Below are positions 24,143-35,070 of a stretch of 64,000 bases of DNA, piece after piece (within the stretch, counting starts at the first letter, position 1; every line of letters begins with the position of its first letter). A program made the translations under genes and the position numbers. The notes under the pieces were generated by a model. The model saw only the letters and a list, made by a program, of their open reading frames with translations, did not search any database and was not told the origin of the DNA. The DNA is from Ephydatia muelleri (taxonomy: Eukaryota > Porifera > Demospongiae > Spongillida > Spongillidae): positions 17,912,829 to 17,976,828 of the forward strand of contig JABACO010000001.1 of assembly GCA_013339895.1 (NCBI GenBank), in the 5' to 3' direction.

Positions 24143-24179
<37 letters not shown>
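24143..24179. repeat. Poly-G tract, 37 bases
   Basis: An uninterrupted run of G. It is one of several runs of 19 or more G or C in this window. Confidence 0.95.
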
Positions 24180-25530
24180 CGGCGCTTCTGCAGAGCCAGT
24201 TTCCCACTCTTCAGTTGTCAATGGGAGTCAGGATGGTTTTGCGGGGCTTTTTGCCCTTTGCCACAACTTCTTGACCTCTATCCAGTCGATCTCATCTGGA
24301 TAAAAATTGATGCAGACTGCCCCCCCCTCCCCCCCCACTTTCATTATAAATCTATATGTTCTATAATGACATCCACCTGTCTATCAAATGCACCTGTCTA
24401 TATATCACATTCTGCGCCATATGTGATTAATGGTGTATACCGTGGTGGTTCGCTTTTCCTGACCTCACCATGAACATACAACTAGCATTAATAAAATATC
24501 ACCACATTCACATTTAATACTATAATTACCATAACAAACCAGATATTGTAACGCATCCTTATAGATCATATAGCTTGATACTCGAGAGTTCCAGTCTGCC
24601 CATACAAGGTAAATATAGCTAATAACATAAAAACTAACCCTATGTGTATAAAAGTATATCAATGCACCGGCACACACAACAAGAAACGCACGCAGAGGAA
24701 CTCACAATGAGCAATGCGATGCTCTTGTTTTACATGGTAGTGCTAACAAGGACCATGGACACACTCACTCTTCACACTGACATATTCATGTTGTGCGCAC
24801 CTGCACATGTACTGTACAGATACGCATAGAAACAAGGACAAGAATATGCCATAAGTACTATAGATACCAGGATAAGCCATAACTAGTAAATACCAGGATA
24901 TGTATATGCAATAAGTAGAAATACAAATGCCATACAAGTAAATAGCATACAAATACATATACATGTACAAGGTTAAGCCATCGATTACAACCCTTAATGA
25001 GCAACAATCAGTAACTGGGCAACTCATAGGATAAGTCATTGTTAGCAAGCACCAGTAGGGATAAATAAGTACATGGACATCAGTGACAGGCCAGGTTCCA
25101 AACAGAGCGTTAAGCTAAAATGTTTCTAGTTGATGCGGAACTACATGTATACCGAAGGATATCCCGCGTAACTGGGTCATTCCATTTCCAATCAAGGAGC
25201 ACAGAAGGGCCAGTTGGCTAGTACACATCGCGATTTTCATGTGAACCATAAGCTATTGTAATGACTTGCAATGAATACTAGAACACCTAATGCCACCTTT
25301 GAACTTTTGAACATTGCATAAGTGTGTGTCACTTTTGTCTAGAATTTAATTGCAATAATACCCACATGTTTTTGATTTATACTCTTCACCTGAAGCTCTC
25401 TTTATTTTTTTAACAACATAAATATGTAGTGCGAACTAACCTTATACAATGTACATGTACATGTTACCGTTAAATTATCTTGCTCATTTCTCATTTGTAA
25501 ATGCTAAATATTATTCTATCCCTGTTTTTG
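24180..25530. other. Intergenic sequence, nothing recognisable
   Basis: AT-rich sequence with short CCATA/AAATACCAGGATA-type repeats at about 24,845-24,960. Frames are short and lack coding character. The stretch ends at the target site of the LTR retrotransposon. Confidence 0.6.
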
Positions 25531-25534
25531 CATG

Positions 25535-25661
25535 TGTAATGAGTTGAATTGTGCGCTTGCGCACAAAAGTACAAGTGCATGGAATGACTGATCGTATATA
25601 TATATTTTTGTAATGCTGTATTGATTGCTGTGATTGTCATTACTTTTGGCCAGTCATTACA
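25535..25661 (+). repeat. 5' LTR (127 bp)
   Basis: Begins TGTAATGAG and ends CATTACA. Matches the right LTR except for one G/A difference about 9 bases from the end. It contains a TGCGCTTGCGCA palindrome and a TATATATATA stretch that could serve as a promoter box. Confidence 0.95.
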
Positions 25662-25686
25662 CTGGCGTAGTTGGCAGCTAGAGGAG

Positions 25687-26359
25687 ATGGCTAATGCGAA
25701 GCCCTTGCTGTTACCGGAGGTTTTCGGTGGAGAACCACAGAGTTGGACGGAGTGGCTCGAACATTTTGAAAGCGTGGCGGCTATAAACAAATGGGAGAGC
25801 GCCGAGGAGAAAATGAAGTGGCTTAAGGTCAGAATTACTGGTCAAGCTCGGATGGCTTTCCGTAAGTTTCCAGCTAGTGTACAAACTAAATACGAGGAGT
25901 GTACTAAAGCATTCAAGCAGCGTTTTGAACCGGACAGCAAAAAAGAGCTGTATCGGGCAGAATTGACAGCTCGAACTAGACGGCGAGACGAGGATTGGGC
26001 TTCTTTTAGAAAACACAATGCATTGAGGACATTGGCTGATAAGGCGTACAGTGACCTAGAAGAAAAGGCGCGCGAACGCCTCGCCTTAGGTCAGTTTCTC
26101 TCCAACATTGAAAACCCACAGGTTGCGTTTGGCGTACGTCAAAAGTGCCCTGAGACCTTGGACGCGGCAGTTAGAATGACTATTGAACTGGAGTCATACC
26201 TAAAGATTACCACTACCCCTACACCTGTTGTAGCGGCTGCTACATCAGCGGACGAGTCCGAACCACTCTCTAAAGCCTTACAGCTCTTGAATGAGAGGCT
26301 AGACAAGCTGGAGGTCATGGTGGTGAGTAAATCTAATCCATCTTCACAGGAAAAGCAAG
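25687..26359 (+). pseudogene. Retrotransposon gag, 5' part
   Basis: The Met at 25687 follows the left LTR and primer site by 25 bases. The 224 codons before the inserted MITE encode a typical Ty3/gypsy capsid-like helical region, with a SWTEWLEHFE motif near the start, a FKQRFEP segment in the middle and a coiled-coil-like LLNERLDKLEVM near the end. The frame runs into the MITE at 26360 and stops there. The zinc knuckle of the same protein lies beyond the MITE. Confidence 0.85.
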
Positions 26360-26832
26360 CAGCCCCGGATCCAGCATAGCCTTGGGGGGGGCGGCCGCCC
26401 CCCCCATCGCGTATGAAATGCCGCCCCCTGGTAGCTTTTGCCGCCCCCCCCCCCCCCCCCCCTTCCCGACGACAAAGATCTACAGATAACGTGTTGCGCC
26501 ATACTTAAAAGTCCCGATAACTCAGTTGTACGGACAAATGTCAACGAAGCGGTGGAGCACGACAGGGCAGGTGCGGAGTGGACCCGTTTGCCGTGATGTT
26601 TCTTGTGTTTTAGTAGAGAATGCGTGCATGTGAGTGACGAATTGATTAATGTAACTTGCCGACTGCACCCCCCCCCCCCCCCCCCCCGTCGTAAGCGGAC
26701 TGCTCCCCCCCCCCCCCCCCCCCCACGTCGTAAGCGGACTGCACCCCCCTCCTCCGTTCAAACAGCTTCGCATACATTGCCGCCCCTCTGGTAAACCGCC
26801 CCCCCCATAGCAAATTCCTGGATCCGGGGCTG
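26360..26832. mobile_element. hAT-type MITE inside gag, TSD AAAGCAAG
   Basis: Perfect 15-bp inverted termini (CAGCCCCGGATCCAG and CTGGATCCGGGGCTG) are flanked by an exact 8-bp duplication AAAGCAAG (26352-26359 and 26833-26840). The 473-bp interior is dominated by runs of C (19, 20 and 20 bases at 26444, 26668 and 26705) and a 38-bp partial tandem repeat containing CGTCGTAAGCGGACTGC. It has no coding capacity. It inserted after the retrotransposon arrived and split gag. Confidence 0.93.
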
Positions 26833-26840
26833 AAAGCAAG

Positions 26841-26968
26841 ATACCGACAGAGCAAAGGATGCTGGAAAAAGGGGGCCGATATGCTGGAACTGTGGAAAGA
26901 GAGGACACATTGCACGTAGGTGTTTGAGTAGCAAGAATTCAAAAGCAGCAGGAAAACTTCAAACCCTC
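26841..26968 (+). pseudogene. Retrotransposon gag, zinc-knuckle part
   Basis: Positions 26882-26923 encode CWNCGKRGHIARRC, a canonical C-x2-C-x4-H-x4-C nucleic-acid-binding knuckle. The frame continues to about 26,965, where it no longer matches the downstream protease frame, so a frame change lies here (either a programmed shift or a mutation). Confidence 0.85.
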
Positions 26969-26969
26969 C

Positions 26970-27956
26970 ATGGTAAGGGCCAGCCATGCCGGGGGAGGAG
27001 CACTGAAGGCCCAGGACAGCGAAGCACAAATAGCAGTTCCCACTTTGTCAGTACCCAGTGGTATGTTGAGGGTTTGTGTACAAGGAACGATTGCTTCCAC
27101 CCCTATAAAATTTCTAGTAGATACGGGTGCAGCAGTGTCATTATTGAGTAGCAAAATATGGAGAGAGATAGAGAACACAAGGGTCCCTATTGTTATGCAG
27201 CCATGGTTGGGTAAAAAACTAGTGGGGGTTAATGGCGCTCCATTGTCTGTTAGAGGATGTATACATGCGCCCTTGTGCATTGGTGGTACTCAGTTCAATG
27301 GATCCTTTGTCATAGCAAGTGACCTTTGGGTAGAAGCAATTGTTGGATTAGATTTCATTAGGGCACATAAGTGTGTTATTGACTGCTCTAATAACACTAT
27401 TAGCTTCAAATCAGCAGATGTGTCCGTAGAACTCCTATCTCCAAAAGCAATGGAAGAAATGTCATCCACAGTCAGGTCGATAGGACTGGTGACAACAGAA
27501 AGAATACTTGTACCTCCTGAGTGTGAAATGGAGTTGATGGTCACACCGGTGGACAATACGGTTAGGGCATTGGGCGGTGTTTGGATGGTAGAAAATGACT
27601 CTAAGCTGAGTCATGGGGTGATAGTTGCCAGAGCTATTACATGTCCGTCAGATGGACTGGTTCCTATTCGTATTCTTAATCCTCGTAAGTGCAGCATTGA
27701 GCTGAAGAAAGGGACTGAACTGGCTAAAATGGATCATATCGAACAGGGTTCTATACTCAATGTCTCAGTCACAACAAGCAGAGAATCTTCAACTACGAAC
27801 CAGCTGCTGTGGGAGATGGTGAACAAGGTGGGTGATGTCTCGGGACTAAGGAGAAAGAACAGTTATACGTGTTGTTACAAGAATATGCAGATGTGTTCTG
27901 TTTCAGAAGTAACGAATTGGGGCGAACGTCAGTATTGCGCCACCATATTAACATAG
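26970..27956 (+). pseudogene. Retropepsin-type protease and start of pol
   Basis: The active-site motif FLVDTGAAVSLLS is at residues 48-60 of this frame (Asp codon at 27120). A second hydrophobic motif, AIVGLDFI, fits the second strand of a retropepsin flap and core. The frame continues through a linker and breaks near 27,850, where the reverse-transcriptase N-terminus resumes in another frame (27,869-28,060, with LPRRVPQARREEV). Confidence 0.85.
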
Positions 27957-28060
27957 AAAATGCTTCCCCAATCCATCAGCTTCCCCGACGTGTTCCCCAG
28001 GCACGCCGAGAAGAAGTGCGCCGTTTGCTGAGAGAAATGCTTGACAACGGTGTTAATTGA

Positions 28061-29794
28061 GCCTTCTGATAGCTCATGGTCGTCCCCTGTTGTGCTGGCC
28101 AAGAAAAAGGATGGTAGCTTGCGTTTCTGTGTGGATTATAGAAAAGTAAATGCTGTAACAGAAAGGATGCCTATCCTCTCCCCAGAGTCGACGACACATT
28201 GGACACGTTAGGCGGCTCAAAGTTCTTTACCACCTTGGACCTTGCCAGTGGGTACTGGCAGGTAGAAGTGGCCACAGAAGATAGGCCAAAGACGGCATTT
28301 GTAACACCGGAGGGACTTTTTCAGTTCAAGATAATGCCGTTTGGCCTTTGTAATGCCCCTGCTACTTTTCAACGCCTAATGGACAGGGTATTGGGCGGCC
28401 TTAAATGGTCAAGCTGTCTAGTGTATTTTGATGACATCATTGTTATTGGTAGCACTTTTTCGGAGCACTTAAAGCATTTGGCAGCTGTACTAACCCATCT
28501 CAGGCAGTCTGGGTTGAAACTGAATCCAACTAAATGCAAACTTTGCCAGCAGCAAGTGACGTTTCTAGGACACATAGTCTCTACCCAGGGCATATCCACA
28601 GACCCGGAAAAGGTCGAAGTGATTGCGAAGTGGCCCACACCTCAATCTAAGCGTGATGTCCAACAGTTTTTGGGACTGGCGAATTATTACCGCAGATTTA
28701 TCAAAGATTTTGGTGTCATTGCTAAGCCACTTAATCGACTAACAGAAAAGAACACTACATTTGAATGGTCAACTACATGTCAGCGTGCTTTTGAAAACCT
28801 TCGAAACTGCTTGGTGGAGCCCCCGGTTCTGGCCTATCCAAACTACACGAGGGACTTTCTCCTAGATACCGATGCTAGTAACTGTGGGATCGGTGCGGTA
28901 CTCTCGCAAGTTGATGATTCTGGTGCCGAAAGGGTTATTTGTTACGCTAGCCGTTCTCTCAGTAGGCAGGAGCAGAGATACTGCGTGACCCGAAGGGAAT
29001 TGCTGGCAGTCGTGGAGTTCACTCAGCATTTCCGCCACTACCTCTTAGGAAGGAAGTTCATTTTAAGAACCGACCACGGGTCACTTGTCTGGCTAAGAAA
29101 TTTTAAGGAACCCGAGGGACAGCTGGCTAGATGGCTTGAACGCCTGGAAGAGTACAACTTCACAGTGGTTCATAGAAAAGGATCTCAACATAACAATGCA
29201 GATGCCCTTTTGCGATTACCTTGTCGGCAGTGTGGGCGTGCTAGCCATACCACAGAAAACAGTGATGCGACACTACCTGAAGTAATGGGAGTTGTGACCA
29301 GCAGTCCTTTCCAGACATACAGTACCGAGGAGATGCGTAAGTTGCAAATGGAGGATACTATTATTGGACCGGTGTTTGCTGCAGTTAAGAGTGGGAGGCG
29401 ACCACAGGCGGATCAGGTAAGTGCATGGCAAAGAGAGAGCAAGTGGTTGCTACAACAGTGGGAATCTCTGTGTATGTATAAGGGGCTAATGTATAGGAGA
29501 AATTTTCTTGAGCAGATGACTAAACTCCAACTAGTGCTACCCTACTCCCTGCATTGCGAGGTATTGAAAGAGCTCCATGAAGGCGCTGTGGGTGGACACC
29601 TTGGTGAAAGCAAGATGCTGGGACGACTCAAAGAACGCTTTTATTGGCCTAGTTGCAGTGAGGCAGTATCGGATTGGTGTAAGTCATGTATTAAGTGTGC
29701 CACTAGGAAGACCACAGTACCAAAACCAAGGGCAGGCCTTCGTGGTACTGCTGGGTCGAACAGCCACACTAAAGCCCCTTTTCCAAACGGTTGA
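28061..29794 (+). pseudogene. Reverse transcriptase, RNase H and integrase zinc finger
   Basis: The frame from 28,199 carries TLDLASGYWQVEV, the YFDDI catalytic box (residues 76-80, codons near 28,424) and a FLGHIVS motif. RNase H follows, with DTDASNCGIGAVLSQ and an RTDHGSL motif, and then an integrase HHCC zinc finger with H at about residue 452 and CIKC near residue 498. Upstream, 28,061-28,198 encodes SPVVLAKKKDGSLRFCVDYR in a different frame. Single-base lesions near 28,053 and 28,168 break continuity. The frame ends in inverted sequence. Confidence 0.92.
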
Positions 29795-30446
29795 CCAGAG
29801 ACTTTGCGATCGTACAAGGCCTTTTGCCGACGGTGATCGGCGTCACAATTCTCCCGGACAATAGCATAAGCATCACGCAATCCTTTCCGCAACTGCTCCA
29901 CATACGTTCGAAACTCCTTTTCAGGACCTAGGTTAAAAGGGAACATCAGATCAACAGGAATGGATGCCTGCCGACCAAACATTAGATAGAATGGTGTGAA
30001 ACCTGTGGAAGAATGGGTACTTGTGTTATAAGCAAAACACAGTTTTCGAATGTACATTTCCCAATCAGATGGGTGATCTCCCACCACTGTGGCCAGCATG
30101 TCCAGAAGGGTCCGATTAAATCGCTCCACCATTCCATTTCCTTGAGGTCTATATGGGGTAGTGTGTGACTTTCTGATGTGAAGCAAATTGCAGATTTCTT
30201 TAATAAGCTGGGATTCAAACTGGCGGCCTTGGTCCGAGTGGAGTTGCTCGGGAGGGGAAAAACGGCAGAACATTTCGTCTACAGTAGTTGCCTCCTGATT
30301 AGGGATGCCGTAGACTTCCACCCACTTAGTGTAGTAGTCTGCCACTACCAAGACATACTTGCTCCCTCTCTCCGTCTCTGGTAGTGGTCCCATAATGTCC
30401 ACACACACTATCTGCATGGGGTACCCCGCTCGGATAGTCTGGTGGG
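29737..30446 (-). pseudogene. Integrase catalytic core, inverted within the element
   Basis: On the minus strand, opposite to the rest of the element, this segment encodes a complete integrase core. It has the first catalytic Asp in VDIMGPLP, the second in HSDQGRQFES, and Glu in GNGMVERFNRTL exactly 36 positions later (D,D-35-E). A DRKVSGQPFGKGALVWL C-terminal segment follows. Both edges switch directly to plus-strand pol sequence. I place the breakpoints at about 29,737 and 30,446, within a few bases. Confidence 0.92.
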
Positions 30447-30788
30447 AAATGCAAAAAACTTCATCACCCGTGGAAAGGCCCTTTCGTAGTCGTGGAGAAA
30501 GTGGGCGACAGCACTTACAAGATTCAGAGGAAAAAAGGGGGGAAGTTTCACATTGTTCATTTCGATAGATTGAATTTGAGCGAATCCAGAGATGACCCTA
30601 CACCACTTCCTACACCGCCTCTGACTGCTCACCCGGACGGAGACGGTAATATTGAGGAAAAGGATGAATTAGTACTACGGGATGACGATGACGATGATGA
30701 CGACAATTTGGACCGTGAAATTGCCGAGCAAATTATTCCGGAGAGAAACCTCCTAGGCCAGGGCCAGGCAGTGCAGAAGTCCCTCTAG
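30447..30788 (+). pseudogene. Retrotransposon integrase C-terminal tail
   Basis: Plus-strand coding resumes with HHPWKGPFVVVEKVGDSTYK and KFHIVHFDRLN, a chromatin-facing GPF-type module of Ty3/gypsy integrases. An acidic run of eight Asp (DDDDDDDD) and a short basic tail follow. The stop is at 30,786-30,788, about 105 bp before the right LTR. Confidence 0.85.
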
Positions 30789-30892
30789 CGAACCCAGAAG
30801 CAGCCGAAACCATCCGACGTTACCCAGCCAGACACCGTCGTGCTCCGGACCGCTACGGCCCCTACGTCTCATTTTAGAAAGAGAGGGAGCAA

Positions 30893-31019
30893 TGTAATGA
30901 GTTGAATTGTGCGCTTGCGCACAAAAGTACAAGTGCATGGAATGACTGATCGTATATATATATTTTTGTAATGCTGTATTGATTGCTGTGATTGTCATTA
31001 CTTTTGGCCAATCATTACA
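30893..31019 (+). repeat. 3' LTR (127 bp)
   Basis: Matches the left LTR except for one base. It is preceded by the purine tract AGAAAGAGAGGGAGCAA and followed by the CATG target duplication. Confidence 0.95.
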
Positions 31020-31023
31020 CATG

Positions 31024-31555
31024 TACGGACATGTAGTAATTAAGCACGTGTTTGGGTTGTTAATGAATTATTAATATAATTTGAGGTCAGCATCAAAACG
31101 GGCCAAACCTTTGCTAGTTTTTAAGTGTTTAGAAATTTAATTTACTTTTGCCTGTTTACTACTTTTTAACATATGCAACTTGGTCTTTTCATGTTTTTAC
31201 ATATTGCATTAATCAATGCTGAATTAAGATACATGTACGTATTTCTAATTAAATGCATTAAATCAATGCACAGTTTAAAAAAAAAGGTTTGTGTTGCTGA
31301 CACATATAACCTATTGACTCCAAAGACAGGACCAGTCAGAAGTAATACAAGTAAAGGGGGAATGGTGTGCTGAGATCAGCTGCAAGCTCAAATATATATG
31401 ACACATACATGTAAGTCAGAAATGGATGCATTTTCACAGCATAATGCTGTTACAGTGTAAATAGCACATAATGCCAGTGTGTTGATAATTTATTGCTATT
31501 TTCAACCCATACAAGGCTAAGCATCCCAAATTATTAGATATCACTGCATGTGATG
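31024..31555. other. Intergenic sequence, nothing recognisable
   Basis: AT-rich, no long frame, no clear repeat. It ends at the left arm of the hairpin. Confidence 0.6.
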
Positions 31556-31558
31556 TTA

Positions 31559-31856
31559 ACAAGTAAATAAAAACATTCTCTAACGAGAAAGTTGGTGGGC
31601 ATAAAGAATTGACTATGTGGTGTAGAAAGCACGGAAACAAGTGTGACAGAAATGTTACTGGAAAATTGAAATAGGCCTATATTTAGCCCAGTCACATTTA
31701 GGCAGCGCACGCCTGAGAAAATGGGCTAAATATAGGCCTATTTCAATTTTCCAGTAACATTTCTGTCACACTTGTTTCCGTGCTTTTTACACCAACATTG
31801 TCAATCCTATATGCCCACCAACTTTCTCGTTAGAGAATGTTTTTATTTACTTGTTT
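31559..31856. repeat. Foldback element with arms of about 130 bp
   Basis: The left arm (31,559-31,690) is repeated in inverse complement at 31,723-31,856 with few differences. The spacer of about 32 bp contains GTCACATTTAGGCAGCGCACGCC. The arms include AACATTCTCTAACGAGAAAG and GGCCTATATTTAGCCCA. The outermost flanks are not clearly duplicated, so the target-site length is undefined. The structure is that of a palindromic MITE. Confidence 0.85.
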
Positions 31857-32040
31857 CATAAGTTTTATTTTCTCCGTGTCAAAGAACTAATAAACGCTTT
31901 GTTTTTACAATACGACTTTAATAATGAAAAGTAATAAATTAACGAACACATAATTAATTAAGCATGGTACGTATCATTGTTTCTAATATAATTAATTATT
32001 TTGCCGCCTCCTCGGCCTCTTCTCCCTCCTCTTCCTCTTC

Positions 32041-32041
<1 letters not shown>

Positions 32042-32072
<31 letters not shown>
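32042..32072. repeat. Poly-C tract, 31 bases
   Basis: Uninterrupted C run at the start of the GC-rich minisatellite region. Confidence 0.95.
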
Positions 32073-32149
32073 ACCGCCTTGCGTATGGCCATGCGGGTTG
32101 CGGGCGCAGGAAAAAAGGCGGGAGCAGCATTGAGGGGAGCAGTGACGGG

Positions 32150-32750
32150 GGCAGAACTGGTACTGGCGGTGGGAGGGGCGCTGCTGGTGGTGGTGGGACT
32201 AGCTCTGGGGGGGGCAGCGCTGCTGCTGGCCATGGTGGTGGGGCTAGCGCTGGTGGGGGCAGCGGTGGGGCTAGCGCTGGCGGGGGCAGCGCTGCTGCTG
32301 ATGGTGGGGCTAGCGTTGGCGGGGGCAGCGCTGCTGCTGGTGGTGGGGCTAGCGCTGGCGGGGGCAGCGCTGCTGCTGATGGTGGGGCTAGCGTTGGCGG
32401 GGGCAGCGCTGCTGCTGGTGGTGGGGCTAGCGCTGGCGGGGGCAGCGCTGCTGCTGGTGGTGGGGCTAGCGTTAGCGGGGGCAGCGCTGCTGCTGGTGGT
32501 GGGGCTAGCGCTGGCGGGGGCAGCGCTGCTGCTGATGGTGGGGCTAGCGTTGGCGGGGGCAGCGCTGCTGCTGGTGGTGGGGCTAGCGTTAGCGGGGGCA
32601 GCGCTGCTGCTGGGGGTGGGGCTAGCGCTGGCGGGGCAGCGCTGTGCTGGTGGTGGGGCTAGCGTTGGCGGGGGCAGCGCTGCTGCTGGTGGTAGGGCTA
32701 GCGCTGGCGGAGCAGCGCTGCTGCTGGTGGTGAGGATAGCGCTGGCGGGG
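32150..32750. repeat. 39-bp GC-rich minisatellite, open on both strands
   Basis: About 13-15 copies of a 39-bp unit built on GGGGCTAGCGCTGGCGGGGG and CAGCGCTGCTGCTGGTGGT. Because 39 is divisible by three, all frames remain open. The minus strand gives an Ala/Ser/Pro/Thr-rich 13-residue repeat (SPTTSSSAAPANA). The plus strand gives a Gly/Ala/Leu/Val repeat. The minus-strand frame continues upstream to about 32,960 through a more natural segment, WLKKSGTNFFDDSEGEEVEE, so part of a real protein may be attached to it. I do not recognise it. Confidence 0.8.
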
Positions 32751-33405
32751 GCAGAAGTTGTGATGAAGGAGAATGTATGTGCTTCCTCGACCTCCTCTCC
32801 TTCAGAGTCATCAAAAAAATTCGTTCCCGACTTCTTCAGCCATCTACGTGACAGAGTATTGAAACAACTTGTAACAAATTTAGTATTTACTATTGAATTT
32901 TTTTCAAGAGAGAAATGTGCTGTTCTACGGGTCGTTGGTTTATACCGGTATACATGCACAGCCACGTTTTCTAGCTGTGCTATAATTCTATTGGTCTAAT
33001 TTCATCCGTCCATTCACTGATTGGTCGCTTTTTCATGCATGTCATCACAATCATACTGAGGGGGAGGGGTGGAGTGTGTGTGTGTAGGTGTGCTAAAATT
33101 CTATTGGTTGAATTTCATCCAATCACATGACCTGAGGTGCATGCAGGTGCAGTGATGTTGAAATTAGCACATCTGATATATTGTGCTGTTAACTATCTAG
33201 CTTCTGCCACTAGGCCTATCACCTATGGAAATTTATTTTTGTAAATGACAGCAGTTACTCAAATTTTTCCAAGATCTGCCATTGTGATGTACATACCATG
33301 CGAGTGCTGAATCAATAGCCATAATGGTCATGTGACATTTGCGAGCTTTGTAAAGTAGCCTAGTGAAAGTCCGTAATGCAGGAAAGTGAGGCATAGCTGC
33401 CCTAA
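32751..33405. other. Sequence upstream of the minisatellite frame, no defensible gene
   Basis: Contains the ATTCTATTGGT(C/T)(T/G)AATTTCATCC word twice (32,987 and 33,099) about 110 bp apart, suggesting a partial local duplication. No gene is called. Confidence 0.5.
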
Positions 33406-33409
33406 TAAT

Positions 33410-34314
33410 TCACAATGGACTAGAGCATTCTGGAAGCTCACAATAAATAGGATGCCCAAGCTGTTCAATAAACCCAGAATGTGATTTCAAAGTGACATCA
33501 TAATGAACATGACCACACCCTGAATCAAGAGCATCAAGCCTAGCTCTGAGGTCTTCAATGGACTTTTGGAACAATGAATTTGTTTTTAACACTATTGCTA
33601 CTTCTTCACTAGTGAGCTTGCGACACTCATTTGTACATTTCCATTTCAAAGGGCGCATGGTGACCTTATCCCTGTCCTTTATCTCCTCTGCCACTACACA
33701 CTACCATTGAGGTCTACTGTTTTGTGTGAGTGTACGAATTATCAATGCTATTTATAACATACCTTTGGGTGGTAGTGGTAGTTCTACGACCCTTCCAATA
33801 CCGACTCCTTCTAGCTGCCTTAATTAATGGTAGCTGAATTGCCCCTGTATATCCGCCTATTAGCAGCACGGTTCTCCTCGACGCCCTCTTGATATCGCTG
33901 CCTTTTAGCAGCACGGTTCTCCTCGACGCCCTCTTGATATCGCTGCCTTTTAGCAGCACGGTTCTCCTCGACGCCCTCTTGATATCGCTGCCTTTTAGCA
34001 GCACGGTTCTCCTCGACGCCCTCTTGATATCGCTGCCCTTTAGCAGCACGATTCTCCTCGACGCCCTCTTGATATCGCTGCCTTTTAGCAGCACTGTTCT
34101 CCTCGACGCCCTCTTGATATCGCTGCCTTTTAGCAGCACGCTTAGATACAGCATTTGCGTTGTAGGTGTCGCGTACAGAGGCCTTCTTCTTTTCTGGGTC
34201 GGCCTTGTAGCGCGCTCGGGCTTTAGCCTTGTTCTCTTGTGATACTATATCTTCTCGTTTTTGGAGGTATTCCGCTCGTTGCTTAGATCTCTTCTTTTGA
34301 TTACGCGAAGGCAT
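33410..34314 (-). pseudogene. Repeat-protein gene with six 15-residue units, frameshifted
   Basis: The frame opens at ATG 34314 with a very basic N-terminus, then KARARYKADPEKKKASVRD, then six near-identical AAKRQRYQEGVEENR units (45-bp tandem, about 33,870-34,140). After the repeats one extra base (around 33,835) breaks the frame. The natural continuation is in another frame to a CAAAG|GTATGT donor near 33,764. A second exon (33,705-33,410) follows a CAG acceptor and contains CGHVHYDVTLKSHSGFIEQL and a Cys pair. Proteins of this look are multi-copy in sponges and some other invertebrates and are often linked to mobile elements; that is recollection, not a search. Function unknown. Confidence 0.55.
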
Positions 34315-34727
34315 TTATAGAAAAACAACTTCACTAGCCAAAGTAAGTAACGACTCAACTGCGATAGGAACACTAGTGCCTGTTGGAGTATTTATACTCC
34401 CTAAAATTATACATTTTATTAAGAACTTGCTAGAACTTGCTAGATGGCCATAGAACTTGCAACCAAGTAAGGTATTTCTCGCTGTAGTTTCTTTCTAGAT
34501 GTGATATGTGTCCAAATGACATGCTAGGATAACGTGCCGGTAAATTCTGAAGAGATTGGTACTATTGTCGTTCTTTAAAACCGTTCGTAGCTCGAGTTAT
34601 ACCTTCCGAAGGAAGAAGAAGACGACGAAGGCAGTCTAAATCAGATTAGGCTAATCACAGTTTACATAGCACACAATTGTAAGGTCAAGCACATAATAAT
34701 AGGTCTCTACTAGTACACACTTGTAAG

Positions 34728-34960
<233 letters not shown>

Positions 34961-35070
34961 TAGTCTTACTCTGTTCTGGCTTCACAAACAACTTAGTTTT
35001 GCATTCAAGCAAAGGGCTCCTGAATTGTAGAAATTTTGTCCATAGAATTTTACAACTGAGGGAGTGGGTG

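Larger units (their letters stand above)
25535..31019 (+). mobile_element. Ty3/gypsy LTR retrotransposon, young but internally rearranged
   Basis: The element has two 127-bp LTRs, a CATG target duplication (25531-25534 and 31020-31023), a primer-binding-type sequence directly after the left LTR (TGGCGTAGTTGGCAGC from 25663) and a purine-rich tract (30876-30892) before the right LTR. The domain order is gag with a zinc knuckle, DTG protease, reverse transcriptase, RNase H, integrase zinc finger, integrase core and a C-terminal tail, which is the Ty3/gypsy order. The LTRs differ at one of 127 positions, so insertion is recent. Even so, the body has a MITE in gag, several single-base frameshifts and an inverted integrase core. 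It is not autonomous as it stands. Confidence 0.95.

Noticed and set aside
29641-30417. An independent minus-strand retrotransposon
   Set aside because: Only the integrase core is on the minus strand. Plus-strand pol sequence abuts it directly on both sides, and one LTR pair encloses everything.
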